DNA from: a virus
Virus record (IMG/VR): IMGVR_UViG_3300017781_000009
Span: 1-58,039 of that record
Length of the DNA: 58,039 nt
Reading direction: 5' to 3' (one strand)
Shown here: positions 49,526 through 58,039 of the stretch, piece after piece
How the letters are laid out: each line of letters opens with the position of its first letter
How positions within the stretch are numbered: position 1 is the first letter of the stretch
The notes under the pieces: model-generated
What the model saw: only the letters and a program-made list of their open reading frames with translations
Told to the model about the DNA's origin: nothing
The model's database searches: none
Translations under genes and position numbers: made by a program

Positions 49526-52500
49526 TAGTAACTAGAACCTCCGCTGCTAGAAGAACTTGATGAACTAGAGCTGGATGAACTAGAACTGGATGAACTAGAA
49601 CTGGATGAACTAGAACTGGATGAACTAGAACTGGATGAACTAGGACTGGATGAACTAGATGTGGTATTTGCCGTTGAGCCAACTGTTATAGTTGTTGTGC
49701 TGGAACTAATTTCGGCAGCAGTAATACTTGCTACAATTTCAATATCATCAACAGTGGCACCACTAACAAAAATTTCGTCTGGTTTACTTTGTATTTCAAA
49801 CAGGCTACCAAATGCCTGTGATGGCTGTCTTGGCAATATAACAAAATTTGATATATCAGGCGAAACTACATTTAGTATGTAAGTTGAAAGTTCGCTTAGA
49901 TAGAATCTATCTCCAAAGTCCCAGTTATTAACATCAAAGAACTGATTCATTGCTGTTATGATTCTTACTTTTAAATCATTATTGTTAAGATTTCTTGTAG
50001 GATTTTTAACTACTTTAAACTGAGCTTGTACCTTAGTATCAGCAGTACTGCCAAACAACACTTTGTACTTCACAGGATGGTAAACAACTTCATCACTGAT
50101 CGACTTAATAGCGTTTAGTCCTGTACCAAACGTTACCCTAAGTTCGTCATTTGTCGGTGCAGTCGGCTCTGTTGTACGAGCACCTGCTAGAAAATTTCTA
50201 AATTCTGTATCATAAGATCTAGTTAGAAGGTAAAGGTCAATAATGTTTGTTACACTAGGATCAATTCTTCTATCTTCGCTGGCTGAATGTGTGTATTGAA
50301 ACTTAATATTGTCTCTACCAATATTTGCTCTGTATGTAGGATCTAATATAAGTGTATTAGTTGTACTGTCAACACGTTTAACTCTGTTTTCTGCACTATC
50401 ATAAAAGTATATTAACTGCCCATCTGTATAATTGTTAACATTAACCAATGATTCTTTTTCAATTACTAAGATAGGAGTTACTGCTGGGTCAACTAAGTTG
50501 AATACTGTCGTACCATAATTATCTTTCTCTGATTTAAAGAAAAGAAATTTTAAATCAAGATCTTCACCGACAACATTAACAAATGACTCTGGATTGTCAA
50601 TAACACCGTCTTGATCAGAATCTCTAAATCCTAATCTAATTTCTTTTGTACTTTCATAACCGTCGTCAAACTTGATTACATCTGCAACTTCAAATGGATA
50701 ATCTTGTACTAAAGATCCTGTGCCAACATTTTTAGAATTAATACCTAAAACATTTACAACATCTTTTTCAACCTTACCTGTTAAACTGTTATATGCTTTT
50801 TCATTTTTATCAAAGTAAAATCTATTTTGCTTTTTACTACCAAACACATAGTTAAGTGTACGTGTTCGTACAATATATTGATCGTTGTCTTTTACAAATG
50901 CCATAATCCAAGAACTATCTAGGTTATTATTTGTTACGTCACCTGATTTACCTAAACTAAATGGTGAAGTTAAGTCTAAGTTTTGATTTTGAATAATTTT
51001 CCAACTAGAATCTGTATCATCGTATCTCAACCCAAAGTTTAAATTTGCAAAGGCTTGATTAACCATTGACGATTCAAGTGCATCTGAAAGATCTGTTACA
51101 AACTTAGGAACAATTCTTGAAGCAACTGCATCTGAAGGTATATTATCATTAAACACAATAGGTCCAATGCCTTTTGCATTGGCTCCTGTGCCTGCGTTTG
51201 TTCCGTCACCTGCAACACTAATAACTTTTGTCCAGATAAAATCCGTTGCACCAGCATGATCAGCAGCGCCATTCATAAGTGTTCCGTCAGGCATGAAGTG
51301 CTTGCCTTCTGGGGCAACAAATTTAACATTTGCTCCTGCTGTAATGTACTTTAAGTTATTAGTAGAATACGTGCCTACTTTAAGTAGCGATAAATCAACT
51401 TTGTTTTTAAAATAACCAGTACCTTGATTAATACCGTTTGTAGACGCATTCCATACAATATTATCGCTTGTAAATAAAATGCTGTCGTATTTTGTAAAGT
51501 AAAAATTGTATACATCTGTTTCTGTAAAGACACCTTCTACTTTTTGTTTAATAAAGTTAATAATGTCTGATCTGTTTGTAAATTTAAAAGCAAGTGACTT
51601 TTCATCTTCTTCTTTATACATATAACCGTCTGTACCAAATACATTAACAGAACTATATTTTCCACTTGCATCAATAAGATCAAAGTTACGTGATAAACCA
51701 CTTGATGTTCTATTTGATGCTTTTACTTTTAAAATGTTTTGTGATGTTGATAGAGGTGCAAGATTATAATCTTCACCAGTAATCATTCTATTTTGTGTGT
51801 AATAATTTGCAGGTGCATTCTTTTTAATAGATGCAACTGACTCTGTAGGAGTTGCTGTTGCAACAGTTGACTGTAACGCCATTCCAATTGTTAATGTATG
51901 TGCAATGCCTGCTTGGTTAATATACTCAACTGAGATATTAACGTTTTTCATTTCACTAGGTGAAATCGTATAACTTAATCCATTACTAATTCTATAATAA
52001 GTTCTAAAAGAACCTTTAGGTAAGTTACCATACACACCGTCAGCAAAAGTTAAATCAATCATATCGGTTTGTTTAGTTTCTACACCGTAAATATTTCTGA
52101 TATCTCCAGTCAAGCTATTATAAGCAATATTGTTTCCTGTAAGGCTTGATACTTTTGTCCACTCTTGAGCTTGGCTTCCGTTTGCAAGTAATTCAAACAA
52201 CCAAACGTCATCGTTGTTAATTCCTTTTGCATCAACTGCAACTTTTTCATTTGTTGATGGCGCATCAATTGTAAAGTCTGCTAACTCCAAAGAACCTTGT
52301 TTGAAGTGTATAAAAAATCCTGTATTAGGACTTGCTGGACCTTTGTTGTCCTGTCTGTAAAGAAATCCTAGTTGGTTACCAGGTGTAGGTGCTTCCTCGT
52401 AAATCTCTTCTGCACCTTTGAATGTTGTACTTAAAATTTCAAACACCATTTGTCTACCTGCAACAGTTTTTGAAAAAGTAAACATTGGCACATCAGTACT

Positions 52501-53076
52501 AGCAGTTCTAAATCTATATTGTTCTGTTGGAATGCTTTGAATAACATCTGTTCCTTGGCTTCTACCAAACTTTGTGTTATCAGACATAGCAGCATCAAGA
52601 AGCAAAACAAACTGTTCTGCCCAGTTTGTATTAGTTGGATCGTTCCATTTAATTGTTTGACTTGCTAGGTTACGTCCATTACTGTCAAGTAACTGTTCTG
52701 TAGTTGAAACTGATGTAAATTTAAGTAAGCCTTTTGCTGGCATGTTACGCTTTGCATTGTAACTAAGCATTTTAGCAATACGTAGTACACTTTCTTTACG
52801 CTCAGCAAGTTCAATAAAGTTTTCTCTACTTGCTAAATCAATACGGAAGGATAAACTTTGTCCTAGAAAAGCAATAGCATCAATTAGTGCAAGGTACTCT
52901 GAGCTTTCAATATAATCGTTAAAATCTTCTGGATAGTTTTCTCTTAGATAGGTGATGATCACACGTCTTAGATTCTCAAAATCATAAGATTTGAAATCAG
53001 CATTAGCGAAAGTCTGGTATATACGTGTCCAGTCTTCGTTAAGTAATAAATTATTTTGTCTTGACGTTGTGCTCAT
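49525..53076 (-). CDS. gp6: Baseplate wedge protein gp6-like, with poly-serine tail
   Basis: The first 700 residues resemble the T4 gp6/baseplate J-like wedge: 'DFENLRRVIITYLRENYPEDFNDYIESSEYLALIDAIAFLGQSL' at the N-terminus and 'NYYTQNRMITGEDYNLAPL' in the middle. At 1183 aa it is far longer than T4 gp6 (about 660). The C-terminal 60 residues are nearly all Ser, encoded by 15-base tandem repeats. The gene lies next to gp25 and gp5, as expected for a wedge/hub cluster. Its stop overlaps the ATG of the giant gene, and its last glycine codons form that gene's ribosome site. Confidence 0.85.
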   Translation of the reverse strand: MSTTSRQNNLLLNEDWTRIYQTFANADFKSYDFENLRRVIITYLRENYPEDFNDYIESSEYLALIDAIAFLGQSLSFRIDLASRENFIELAERKESVLRIAKMLSYNAKRNMPAKGLLKFTSVSTTEQLLDSNGRNLASQTIKWNDPTNTNWAEQFVLLLDAAMSDNTKFGRSQGTDVIQSIPTEQYRFRTASTDVPMFTFSKTVAGRQMVFEILSTTFKGAEEIYEEAPTPGNQLGFLYRQDNKGPASPNTGFFIHFKQGSLELADFTIDAPSTNEKVAVDAKGINNDDVWLFELLANGSQAQEWTKVSSLTGNNIAYNSLTGDIRNIYGVETKQTDMIDLTFADGVYGNLPKGSFRTYYRISNGLSYTISPSEMKNVNISVEYINQAGIAHTLTIGMALQSTVATATPTESVASIKKNAPANYYTQNRMITGEDYNLAPLSTSQNILKVKASNRTSSGLSRNFDLIDASGKYSSVNVFGTDGYMYKEEDEKSLAFKFTNRSDIINFIKQKVEGVFTETDVYNFYFTKYDSILFTSDNIVWNASTNGINQGTGYFKNKVDLSLLKVGTYSTNNLKYITAGANVKFVAPEGKHFMPDGTLMNGAADHAGATDFIWTKVISVAGDGTNAGTGANAKGIGPIVFNDNIPSDAVASRIVPKFVTDLSDALESSMVNQAFANLNFGLRYDDTDSSWKIIQNQNLDLTSPFSLGKSGDVTNNNLDSSWIMAFVKDNDQYIVRTRTLNYVFGSKKQNRFYFDKNEKAYNSLTGKVEKDVVNVLGINSKNVGTGSLVQDYPFEVADVIKFDDGYESTKEIRLGFRDSDQDGVIDNPESFVNVVGEDLDLKFLFFKSEKDNYGTTVFNLVDPAVTPILVIEKESLVNVNNYTDGQLIYFYDSAENRVKRVDSTTNTLILDPTYRANIGRDNIKFQYTHSASEDRRIDPSVTNIIDLYLLTRSYDTEFRNFLAGARTTEPTAPTNDELRVTFGTGLNAIKSISDEVVYHPVKYKVLFGSTADTKVQAQFKVVKNPTRNLNNNDLKVRIITAMNQFFDVNNWDFGDRFYLSELSTYILNVVSPDISNFVILPRQPSQAFGSLFEIQSKPDEIFVSGATVDDIEIVASITAAEISSSTTTITVGSTANTTSSSSSPSSSSSSSSSSSSSSSSSSSSSSSSSSSSSSSSSGGSSY
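49537..49542 (-). promoter_or_regulatory. Ribosome binding site of the giant gene inside the gp6 tail
   Basis: GGAGGT on the minus strand encodes the two glycines near the end of the Ser tail and lies 11 bases before the ATG at 49525. Stop and start overlap as TAATG, so the two proteins are probably translationally coupled. Confidence 0.8.
49561..49650. repeat. 15-bp tandem repeat coding poly-Ser, six units
   Basis: Six consecutive 15-base units run from 49561. Units 2-5 are identical, and units 1 and 6 each have one change; the change in unit 6 makes the single Pro in the run. A seventh, partial unit follows. Each unit encodes five serines using mixed TCN/AGT codons, so gain or loss of a unit keeps the frame. 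Confidence 0.95.
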
Positions 53077-53093
53077 TATTGGTTCCTATACTG

Positions 53094-53101
53094 TATTTAC
53101 C
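53094..53101 (-). promoter_or_regulatory. Late promoter candidate (weak) before gp6-like gene
   Basis: GGTAAATA followed by C lies 17 bases before the ATG in a 41-base gap, with AGGAAC between. Six of eight bases match the consensus. If real, gp6-like and the giant gene form one transcript. Confidence 0.35.
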
Positions 53102-53117
53102 CATGTATATAATATGA

Positions 53118-53555
53118 TCAGTTTATAACGGAGTTATCTCTGTCGAAATTAAACTTCATTCTCTCGCTAACATTGAACGGTATATATGTTACATCGGCTT
53201 CGATTCTAATTCCTTGTTCGGTACTGTCTACTCCTACAGCATTTACCTGTATTCTTGGGTCATAATTGATAATATCTTGTACATCTTTAGCAATCATTTC
53301 TTTAACTTGTGGTGTAAATTGCTCAAATATCATGTCCCAAATAATAGTTCCGAAGTTTGGATTTTCTAATTTTTCACCTTTTCTAATATAAAAGTGATTG
53401 ATAATATCTTGTTTTACTAAATCTATATCATAGAGCTTGAAGTTATCAACTGCATTTGCTGAACTAAATCCTTTATACGCATAACTTTTTGCGCCTACCT
53501 GCCCTACTGATGCTTGGTTTGCTGATACAGTTTTTTGATTGTATAACTTAGCCAT
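53118..53555 (-). CDS. gp25: Baseplate wedge protein gp25
   Basis: The 145-residue protein shows the GPW/gp25 pattern: 'DLVKQDIINHFYIRKGEKLENPNFGT' followed by 'IIWDMIFEQFTPQVKEMIAKDVQDIINYDPRI' and a terminal strand pair 'IRIEADVTYIPFNVSERMKF'. gp25 joins wedges of the baseplate to the tube/sheath junction and is needed for assembly. The family is also found in type VI secretion (TssE). Length is close to T4 gp25 (132 aa). It overlaps gp5 by eight bases. Confidence 0.92.
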   Translation of the reverse strand: MAKLYNQKTVSANQASVGQVGAKSYAYKGFSSANAVDNFKLYDIDLVKQDIINHFYIRKGEKLENPNFGTIIWDMIFEQFTPQVKEMIAKDVQDIINYDPRIQVNAVGVDSTEQGIRIEADVTYIPFNVSERMKFNFDRDNSVIN

Positions 53556-55329
53556 CTTGTTTCTCCTCTCTATCTGTTGCTAGTGCTGTAACAAACTGAG
53601 GTGCTTGGTTTTCATGCAGTAACCACGGCTCATGCATAGGAACACGCCTCATGATAGATGTTATTGTTCCGTCTTGCCATTTTGTAGTAGCCCAGTCTTT
53701 TAATGGGTTTACTAATGGGTTATCGTATTTAATTAAATCTGTAATTGTTAATGCTGTGTCAGCTTGTGCTGCTCCTGTTGCAGCTGGACCGTTAAGGTGT
53801 ATGTTAGGACTTGCTGACATAATGATGTCTCCGCCTGATGCAACTTCTGTATTTGCGCCTGATGTTAAGTAATTGTAACCGCCTGTATTAATATCCCAGT
53901 TTGCTTGTGTATCTGATCTATCACCAATTGTTTGAATATCAGTAGTTCCGCCAACGAAGTGTCTGTGGTTGCCAGCAACTGAAATATCTAAATCTCCAGA
54001 AAGAGGAAGATCTTCTGCATTTGTATACATTCTTGTTTCAATTTTTCCGTTAGCACCAATTAATATATTAGTGTTAAATGCACTCTCTATTTGTACTCTA
54101 CCATTTTCTTGTTTAAGAGCATCTTCAATTTTTGCATCTTGATGTAAACTGTCAGGTGCTTGATATTCAGCGGTTGCTTTAATGTTTACATTACGACCAG
54201 CTTCCATGTTGATATCTCTATCTGCTTTAATATTAATATCATTCATTGAGTGAACACTTACACTGTCGTTCGCAAACACATCTACTTTACCATTAGATGT
54301 TAACTCAACCCATGAAGTTCCTTTTGCATTACCTATGTAAATTAAATCTTCTGAATTATGTAAAAGAAGTTGATGGCCTGTTCTTGTTCTAAGTCTTGTG
54401 TACTCATTATATGGCAAGTCAAGTAATCCTACGTTAGGATTTGCATCTGTTGCTTCAACATATTCTACTGGTCCGTCTTGTGGTGAAGATTTTCTAATGT
54501 AACGATCATCACCATCGTCCATGACAAACTGTGTTCCGCCTAATCTTGTAACAGGAATTTCAACACTTAGATTTTCTTTTGTACCACGCCTCATGCGTTT
54601 ACCGTTTGGACCGTAGTCTAAAGGACCTGGAGTACTAATACCAAATACTGCATTAGGATTATTACGTCTACTAGATGTAGTAGTAACCCCTCTTACATCA
54701 TCTTCTAATAATCCTTGGAAGAAAAATCTATCTGTTATAGGATGTACGGGCTTTGGAATCTTTTCAGCATCAATTTGTTGATCTCCTTGGCCATTTATTC
54801 GTTTGTTAATTTCACCAACTGGCAAAGGCATTTTTGTATTGAACTTTTTCTTGTCATCTTCTGATAATGCAGCTAATGACGCTCTATTACTTGTTTGATC
54901 TTCACCCCTAGCACCTGTTGGTTCTGTATCTGCTGCACCAATAGCAGGTACCATGTGATTTGCAAACCTTGGAGGAACACATGCAAACCAATAACCTGAT
55001 GCAGGATTACCTTCAATAAACATTACCATAACGGTTACACCAACATCTGGTGGAACTGCCCACATACCATAACTTTGTTGTGTATCTTTAAAGTCGTCTT
55101 TGTTCATTCCTAATGCTTCGTATGGTGTGTGTCCGAAGAATGGAGATGCATAATTTACAAGATATGTTTGTCCGTCAACGTTACCTGCGTTACCAGATTC
55201 TCTGAGTAACGAAACTTTTAGTCTACCATTGAATGTAGGATCAAGTACATCAATTACTGTAGCAAGATAAGCACCTGAGCCTAATGCTCCTGCCTGAGTA
55301 TTATATCTGGTTCTCTTTTCAACTGGCAT
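53548..55329 (-). CDS. gp5: Baseplate hub / tail spike gp5-like protein
   Basis: The N-terminal OB-fold is indicated by 'GAYLATVIDVLDPTFNGRLKVSLL' and 'MWAVPPDVGVTVMVMFIEGNPASGYWF'. After a linker the C-terminal part from about residue 300, 'YTRLRTRTGHQLLLHNSEDLIYIGN' and 'HSMNDINIKADRDINMEAGRNVNIKA', is the regular octapeptide-like pattern of the VgrG/gp5 beta-helix needle. A lysozyme domain between OB and helix, as in T4 gp5, is not evident at 593 aa, so this spike is probably non-enzymatic. It sits between the hub-like gene and gp25. Confidence 0.85.
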   Translation of the reverse strand: MPVEKRTRYNTQAGALGSGAYLATVIDVLDPTFNGRLKVSLLRESGNAGNVDGQTYLVNYASPFFGHTPYEALGMNKDDFKDTQQSYGMWAVPPDVGVTVMVMFIEGNPASGYWFACVPPRFANHMVPAIGAADTEPTGARGEDQTSNRASLAALSEDDKKKFNTKMPLPVGEINKRINGQGDQQIDAEKIPKPVHPITDRFFFQGLLEDDVRGVTTTSSRRNNPNAVFGISTPGPLDYGPNGKRMRRGTKENLSVEIPVTRLGGTQFVMDDGDDRYIRKSSPQDGPVEYVEATDANPNVGLLDLPYNEYTRLRTRTGHQLLLHNSEDLIYIGNAKGTSWVELTSNGKVDVFANDSVSVHSMNDINIKADRDINMEAGRNVNIKATAEYQAPDSLHQDAKIEDALKQENGRVQIESAFNTNILIGANGKIETRMYTNAEDLPLSGDLDISVAGNHRHFVGGTTDIQTIGDRSDTQANWDINTGGYNYLTSGANTEVASGGDIIMSASPNIHLNGPAATGAAQADTALTITDLIKYDNPLVNPLKDWATTKWQDGTITSIMRRVPMHEPWLLHENQAPQFVTALATDREEKQDG

Positions 55330-58039
55330 TAAGTTTTAACTCCGTCAAGTATTTTAGGATCATAAACTCTAATAGTATTTCCATCTCTATCTTTACTTTC
55401 TGTAAATGGTTTGGTTCTATCAATATTAAAGTTAACTAATGAACCGTTGGCTTGTTTTCTATATTCTTTTAGGACAGGTTTCTTAGGTTTAGATTTAAAC
55501 TCGCCATCACCTTTAGGTAATTTTGCAGCAAATTTTTCTATACTATCTAAGTTTAAGCCAAATTTAGCAAGAACATTATTAGCAAACTGCTCTCCTGCTT
55601 TTTCTACTTCTTCAATTGTTATTGTCCTATCAACTTTTACTGGTGGAGGAGTTTCTCCAACTTCTGTTTTTTCTTTTTGTGCGGAACCAATTTCTGTTTG
55701 AAATCCTTCTTTAGAACCATCTGGAATTTTACCACCGTAATCAATTGGTTGACCTGACATTCTAATACATCTAAGTTTTTGTGTAAACTGCCCGCCTTTA
55801 AATTCACTTTCACATTTCAATACTTTATAAATTCCGCTAAAAGGACTTGGATTTTCATTTGCGAATTCATAAAGTCCAGTGTCAGTATTTGTATCAACAG
55901 GCGTTCTAAAACTAATAAAGATATAAATTTCGCCTCCTGTGTAATTAGCTTCTCCGCCATCAGTTGTCTGCGAACGTGGTGCTGCTCCGTCTATGTGATT
56001 TCCTTGGCCGCTTTCAACCATCCAGTACGTATCGCCGAGTATATCTAAATCAATTGTAATCAAGTCACCTGCGCTGTTGTCAATAAATGCTTTCTGGAAA
56101 TTTTCAGCAACCAATTGTTCAACATCTTTGAATCCGCTACCACCTTTCTGACTTTCGTGTAATATAGATACATCACGTTTTAGTTTTTTCTTACCTAGAT
56201 TAGGTGCTTTTGCTTCTGCTGTACCCTCTGGAGTGTTTGTAGTTAATGTTGTGTTAGTACCTGTACCGTTAATATTCTTGTTAACTTCACCTGTAGTATT
56301 AGCTTCGGGGGTTGGTCGAGAACCTGCAAAGAATAAATTATTAATCTTGATATCAAATTTAAGTACGTCAACGTTTTGTCCTGAATATATGTAGTCGTAT
56401 CTTTTAGCAATTGTTTTTTGTAATGCTGCTGTGTCAACTCCTTCGCCAGGCGCTTTAAAAATACTGTGATGCACAAAATATGGAACAATTCTAAATGTAT
56501 ATTGTTTAGCAAAGTCTCCTATCTGTGGATCGTAATCTAAGAACGCTACTTGAACATCAATTTTAAACCACTTAATATATCCTTCTGGTGTAAGGTTATG
56601 GTTATCAGGAGTTCCGCTAATAGCGTCTTTTGCATATCTTGAACTTAATATAGTCTGTGTAATAACATCAGTTAAGGGCTGTTTCTGTGTAAAGAAAAAT
56701 TCACGCTGTTTAGGATCTAATTGCATTTTATAACGATCAATACGACCTGTTTCTTCATTGTACTTAGAATCTCCTGCTCTATACATTGCAGAACTTTCCC
56801 AGTTAAAGTTACCACCTGATGTTGAATCAAAACCAAACGTTGATTTTCCTATATGATTAGATTCGAAAGATGATAAAGTTGTTTGAGCAGGTGATGCATT
56901 TTTTCCAAATGCTTTAAAACCGCCTGGTGGGGGGTTGTCTGCGTCTACTGTTGCAAAAGGATTTGGTGATTCTTCAGAAGCTGTTGCTCTAGCACCTGTT
57001 ACAAAGTCTGTCGACTTCTCAGGAAAATCAATGATGTAAACATCTGGAATTGAATATGCTCCTGATTCTATTAACAATTTTTCATTATCATTAAGTACTT
57101 TCTCTAAGCTCTTAGGTCCTGTTTTTAACATTTCTTCAACTGTACCTTTTTCCGGAGCAGTAACTGAAATATCATTAAACAGCATATTAACTGTGTCCAA
57201 GTAAGCAGAATGATTGTAAGGAAACGCTTGAACCTTGTAGTTGGTTCCTGATTCGTTTGTATCAAAAGTAACTCTCTTTAGTTTCATTACAAAGTACTTT
57301 GGATTTAATCCTTCTTTGTTTATAACTTTTTCTTCTGTTCCATCTGCACTGAATCCTACAAAGTCTAAACGCAATACAAACGGAGCATCTAGGTAGTTAG
57401 GATACCCTGCTTTAAGTGCAGAAACTTGCAACGACTCCAATAACAATCCCATGCTGTATGGTTCAAATATATCAAATTCAAAGTTAATTGCATTTGTATT
57501 ACCTGTGTTTTTTGTTGCTGACATTACTGTGGTCATTTTAAAGTTGTCAACAAAATATTCAGGTGATTTGCCACCTTGGATTTTTGTTCTATATTTGTCG
57601 CCACGCCCTGCGGCAGAAAAAACAATTCCGGATTTAACTGTTATGCCACCACCTTCAAAATCTTGTCCTGCAAATCCTAGATCTCCTGTCCTATAAGAAC
57701 TTGGATCATTATACTGCATTGGTGTTAGCACAGCCATCGTCCATAACGAACTAACTGTTGAAAACTTTTCTAACGGATTTTGAATTAGATTTGGTGTTTC
57801 TGAATCTCTTCTAGGACTTGGTGTTCCTGGTCCTACTGGTGCCGATCCGTTTTTGTCTTTTTCATCTGCATTAGCAACAGCGGCATCAACTGTTTTAGTT
57901 TCGTCATTTATTATTTGAGCTACTTTTGATTCTGCAAGTTCTATTGTTTCTAACTGAGCATCAAGACCGAAAACTTTTATTTTCTCTCTTAGTTCTGCAC
58001 TTCCTACAGGAATATTTGATGCTTGAAAAGTATTAGATG
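55329..58039 (-). CDS. Baseplate hub-like virion protein, 5' end outside the window
   Basis: An internal ATG at 57737 looks like a start, but the frame is open from there to the window edge, adding about 100 residues ('NIPVGSAELREKIKVFGLDA', then a Lys/Asp and Pro-rich linker, then 'NPLEKFSTVSSLWTMAVL'). The gene is therefore truncated, with about 903 codons visible. Middle blocks are 'NAINFEFDIFEPYSMGLLLESL' and 'VDVLKFDIKINNLFFAG', and the C-terminal 'YKVLKCESEFKGGQFTQKLRCIRM' resembles the end of hub proteins of the gp27/gpD type. It abuts gp5, consistent with a hub role. A general virion protein is the safer reading. Confidence 0.65.
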   Translation of the reverse strand, partial: SNTFQASNIPVGSAELREKIKVFGLDAQLETIELAESKVAQIINDETKTVDAAVANADEKDKNGSAPVGPGTPSPRRDSETPNLIQNPLEKFSTVSSLWTMAVLTPMQYNDPSSYRTGDLGFAGQDFEGGGITVKSGIVFSAAGRGDKYRTKIQGGKSPEYFVDNFKMTTVMSATKNTGNTNAINFEFDIFEPYSMGLLLESLQVSALKAGYPNYLDAPFVLRLDFVGFSADGTEEKVINKEGLNPKYFVMKLKRVTFDTNESGTNYKVQAFPYNHSAYLDTVNMLFNDISVTAPEKGTVEEMLKTGPKSLEKVLNDNEKLLIESGAYSIPDVYIIDFPEKSTDFVTGARATASEESPNPFATVDADNPPPGGFKAFGKNASPAQTTLSSFESNHIGKSTFGFDSTSGGNFNWESSAMYRAGDSKYNEETGRIDRYKMQLDPKQREFFFTQKQPLTDVITQTILSSRYAKDAISGTPDNHNLTPEGYIKWFKIDVQVAFLDYDPQIGDFAKQYTFRIVPYFVHHSIFKAPGEGVDTAALQKTIAKRYDYIYSGQNVDVLKFDIKINNLFFAGSRPTPEANTTGEVNKNINGTGTNTTLTTNTPEGTAEAKAPNLGKKKLKRDVSILHESQKGGSGFKDVEQLVAENFQKAFIDNSAGDLITIDLDILGDTYWMVESGQGNHIDGAAPRSQTTDGGEANYTGGEIYIFISFRTPVDTNTDTGLYEFANENPSPFSGIYKVLKCESEFKGGQFTQKLRCIRMSGQPIDYGGKIPDGSKEGFQTEIGSAQKEKTEVGETPPPVKVDRTITIEEVEKAGEQFANNVLAKFGLNLDSIEKFAAKLPKGDGEFKSKPKKPVLKEYRKQANGSLVNFNIDRTKPFTESKDRDGNTIRVYDPKILDGVKT

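Noticed and set aside
49561-49650. CRISPR-like array
   Set aside because: The units are 15 bases with no spacers and lie in frame within a gene, so they are a coding tandem repeat.

Overview
The window is a contiguous piece of a large, AT-rich, tightly packed T4-like myovirus genome. The evidence is a T4-type baseplate block (gp25, gp5, gp6-like), tail-collar and tail-fibre genes, a T4-type RNase H, TAAATA-core late-promoter-like boxes, and a dense set of small conserved genes with 1-20 base overlaps. The small genes and the folE/queE set resemble marine T4-like phages of cyanobacteria and SAR11. No photosynthesis gene is present and the sequence does not fix the host. No tRNA, CRISPR array, IS element or integrase was seen.

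Bases 2-11762 are all read on the plus strand. They hold nucleotide metabolism and DNA-modification genes: a partial gene whose end resembles a queuine-type transglycosylase, a QueD-like T-fold protein, a GT-B glycosyltransferase, folE, a cupin, a phosphoribosyltransferase, an MBD4-like DNA glycosylase, a HIT protein, queE and RNase H, followed by small conserved phage proteins of unknown role. FolE, QueD-like and QueE together point to a 7-deazaguanine route, possibly for modifying phage DNA. No queC is visible. This arm ends at a strong hairpin terminator at 11776-11808, where it meets the minus-strand arm head on.

Bases 11807-24033 (minus strand) form an accessory island: a UDP-glucose/GDP-mannose dehydrogenase-like enzyme, two paralogous putative glycosyltransferases with a 'T/SEKxFKxIxxGHPF' motif, an SGNH hydrolase, two radical SAM proteins with N-terminal SPASM/twitch-like cysteine regions, four GT-A-like proteins (one with three internal repeats) and two unknown proteins. 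Apart from the dehydrogenase, which has its own promoter-like box, the genes overlap or abut downstream of one late-promoter-like box. This suggests late expression and action on a virion or cell-surface polymer. It is the best candidate here for an undescribed system.

Bases 24093-58039 (minus strand) are virion structure. They include two paralogous virion proteins, four tandem tail-fibre paralogs sharing an N-terminal module (one with a tail-collar domain), a probable fibre chaperone and a 2OG-Fe(II) oxygenase among the fibres, and a 4593-residue protein of 13.8 kb with propeller-like, carbohydrate-binding-like and DGST-type repeats. A gp6-like baseplate wedge with a repeat-encoded poly-serine tail, gp25, gp5 and a hub-like protein that is still open at the window end follow. 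There is no gene-free stretch above 300 bases; the longest gap is about 140 bases (12986-13127).
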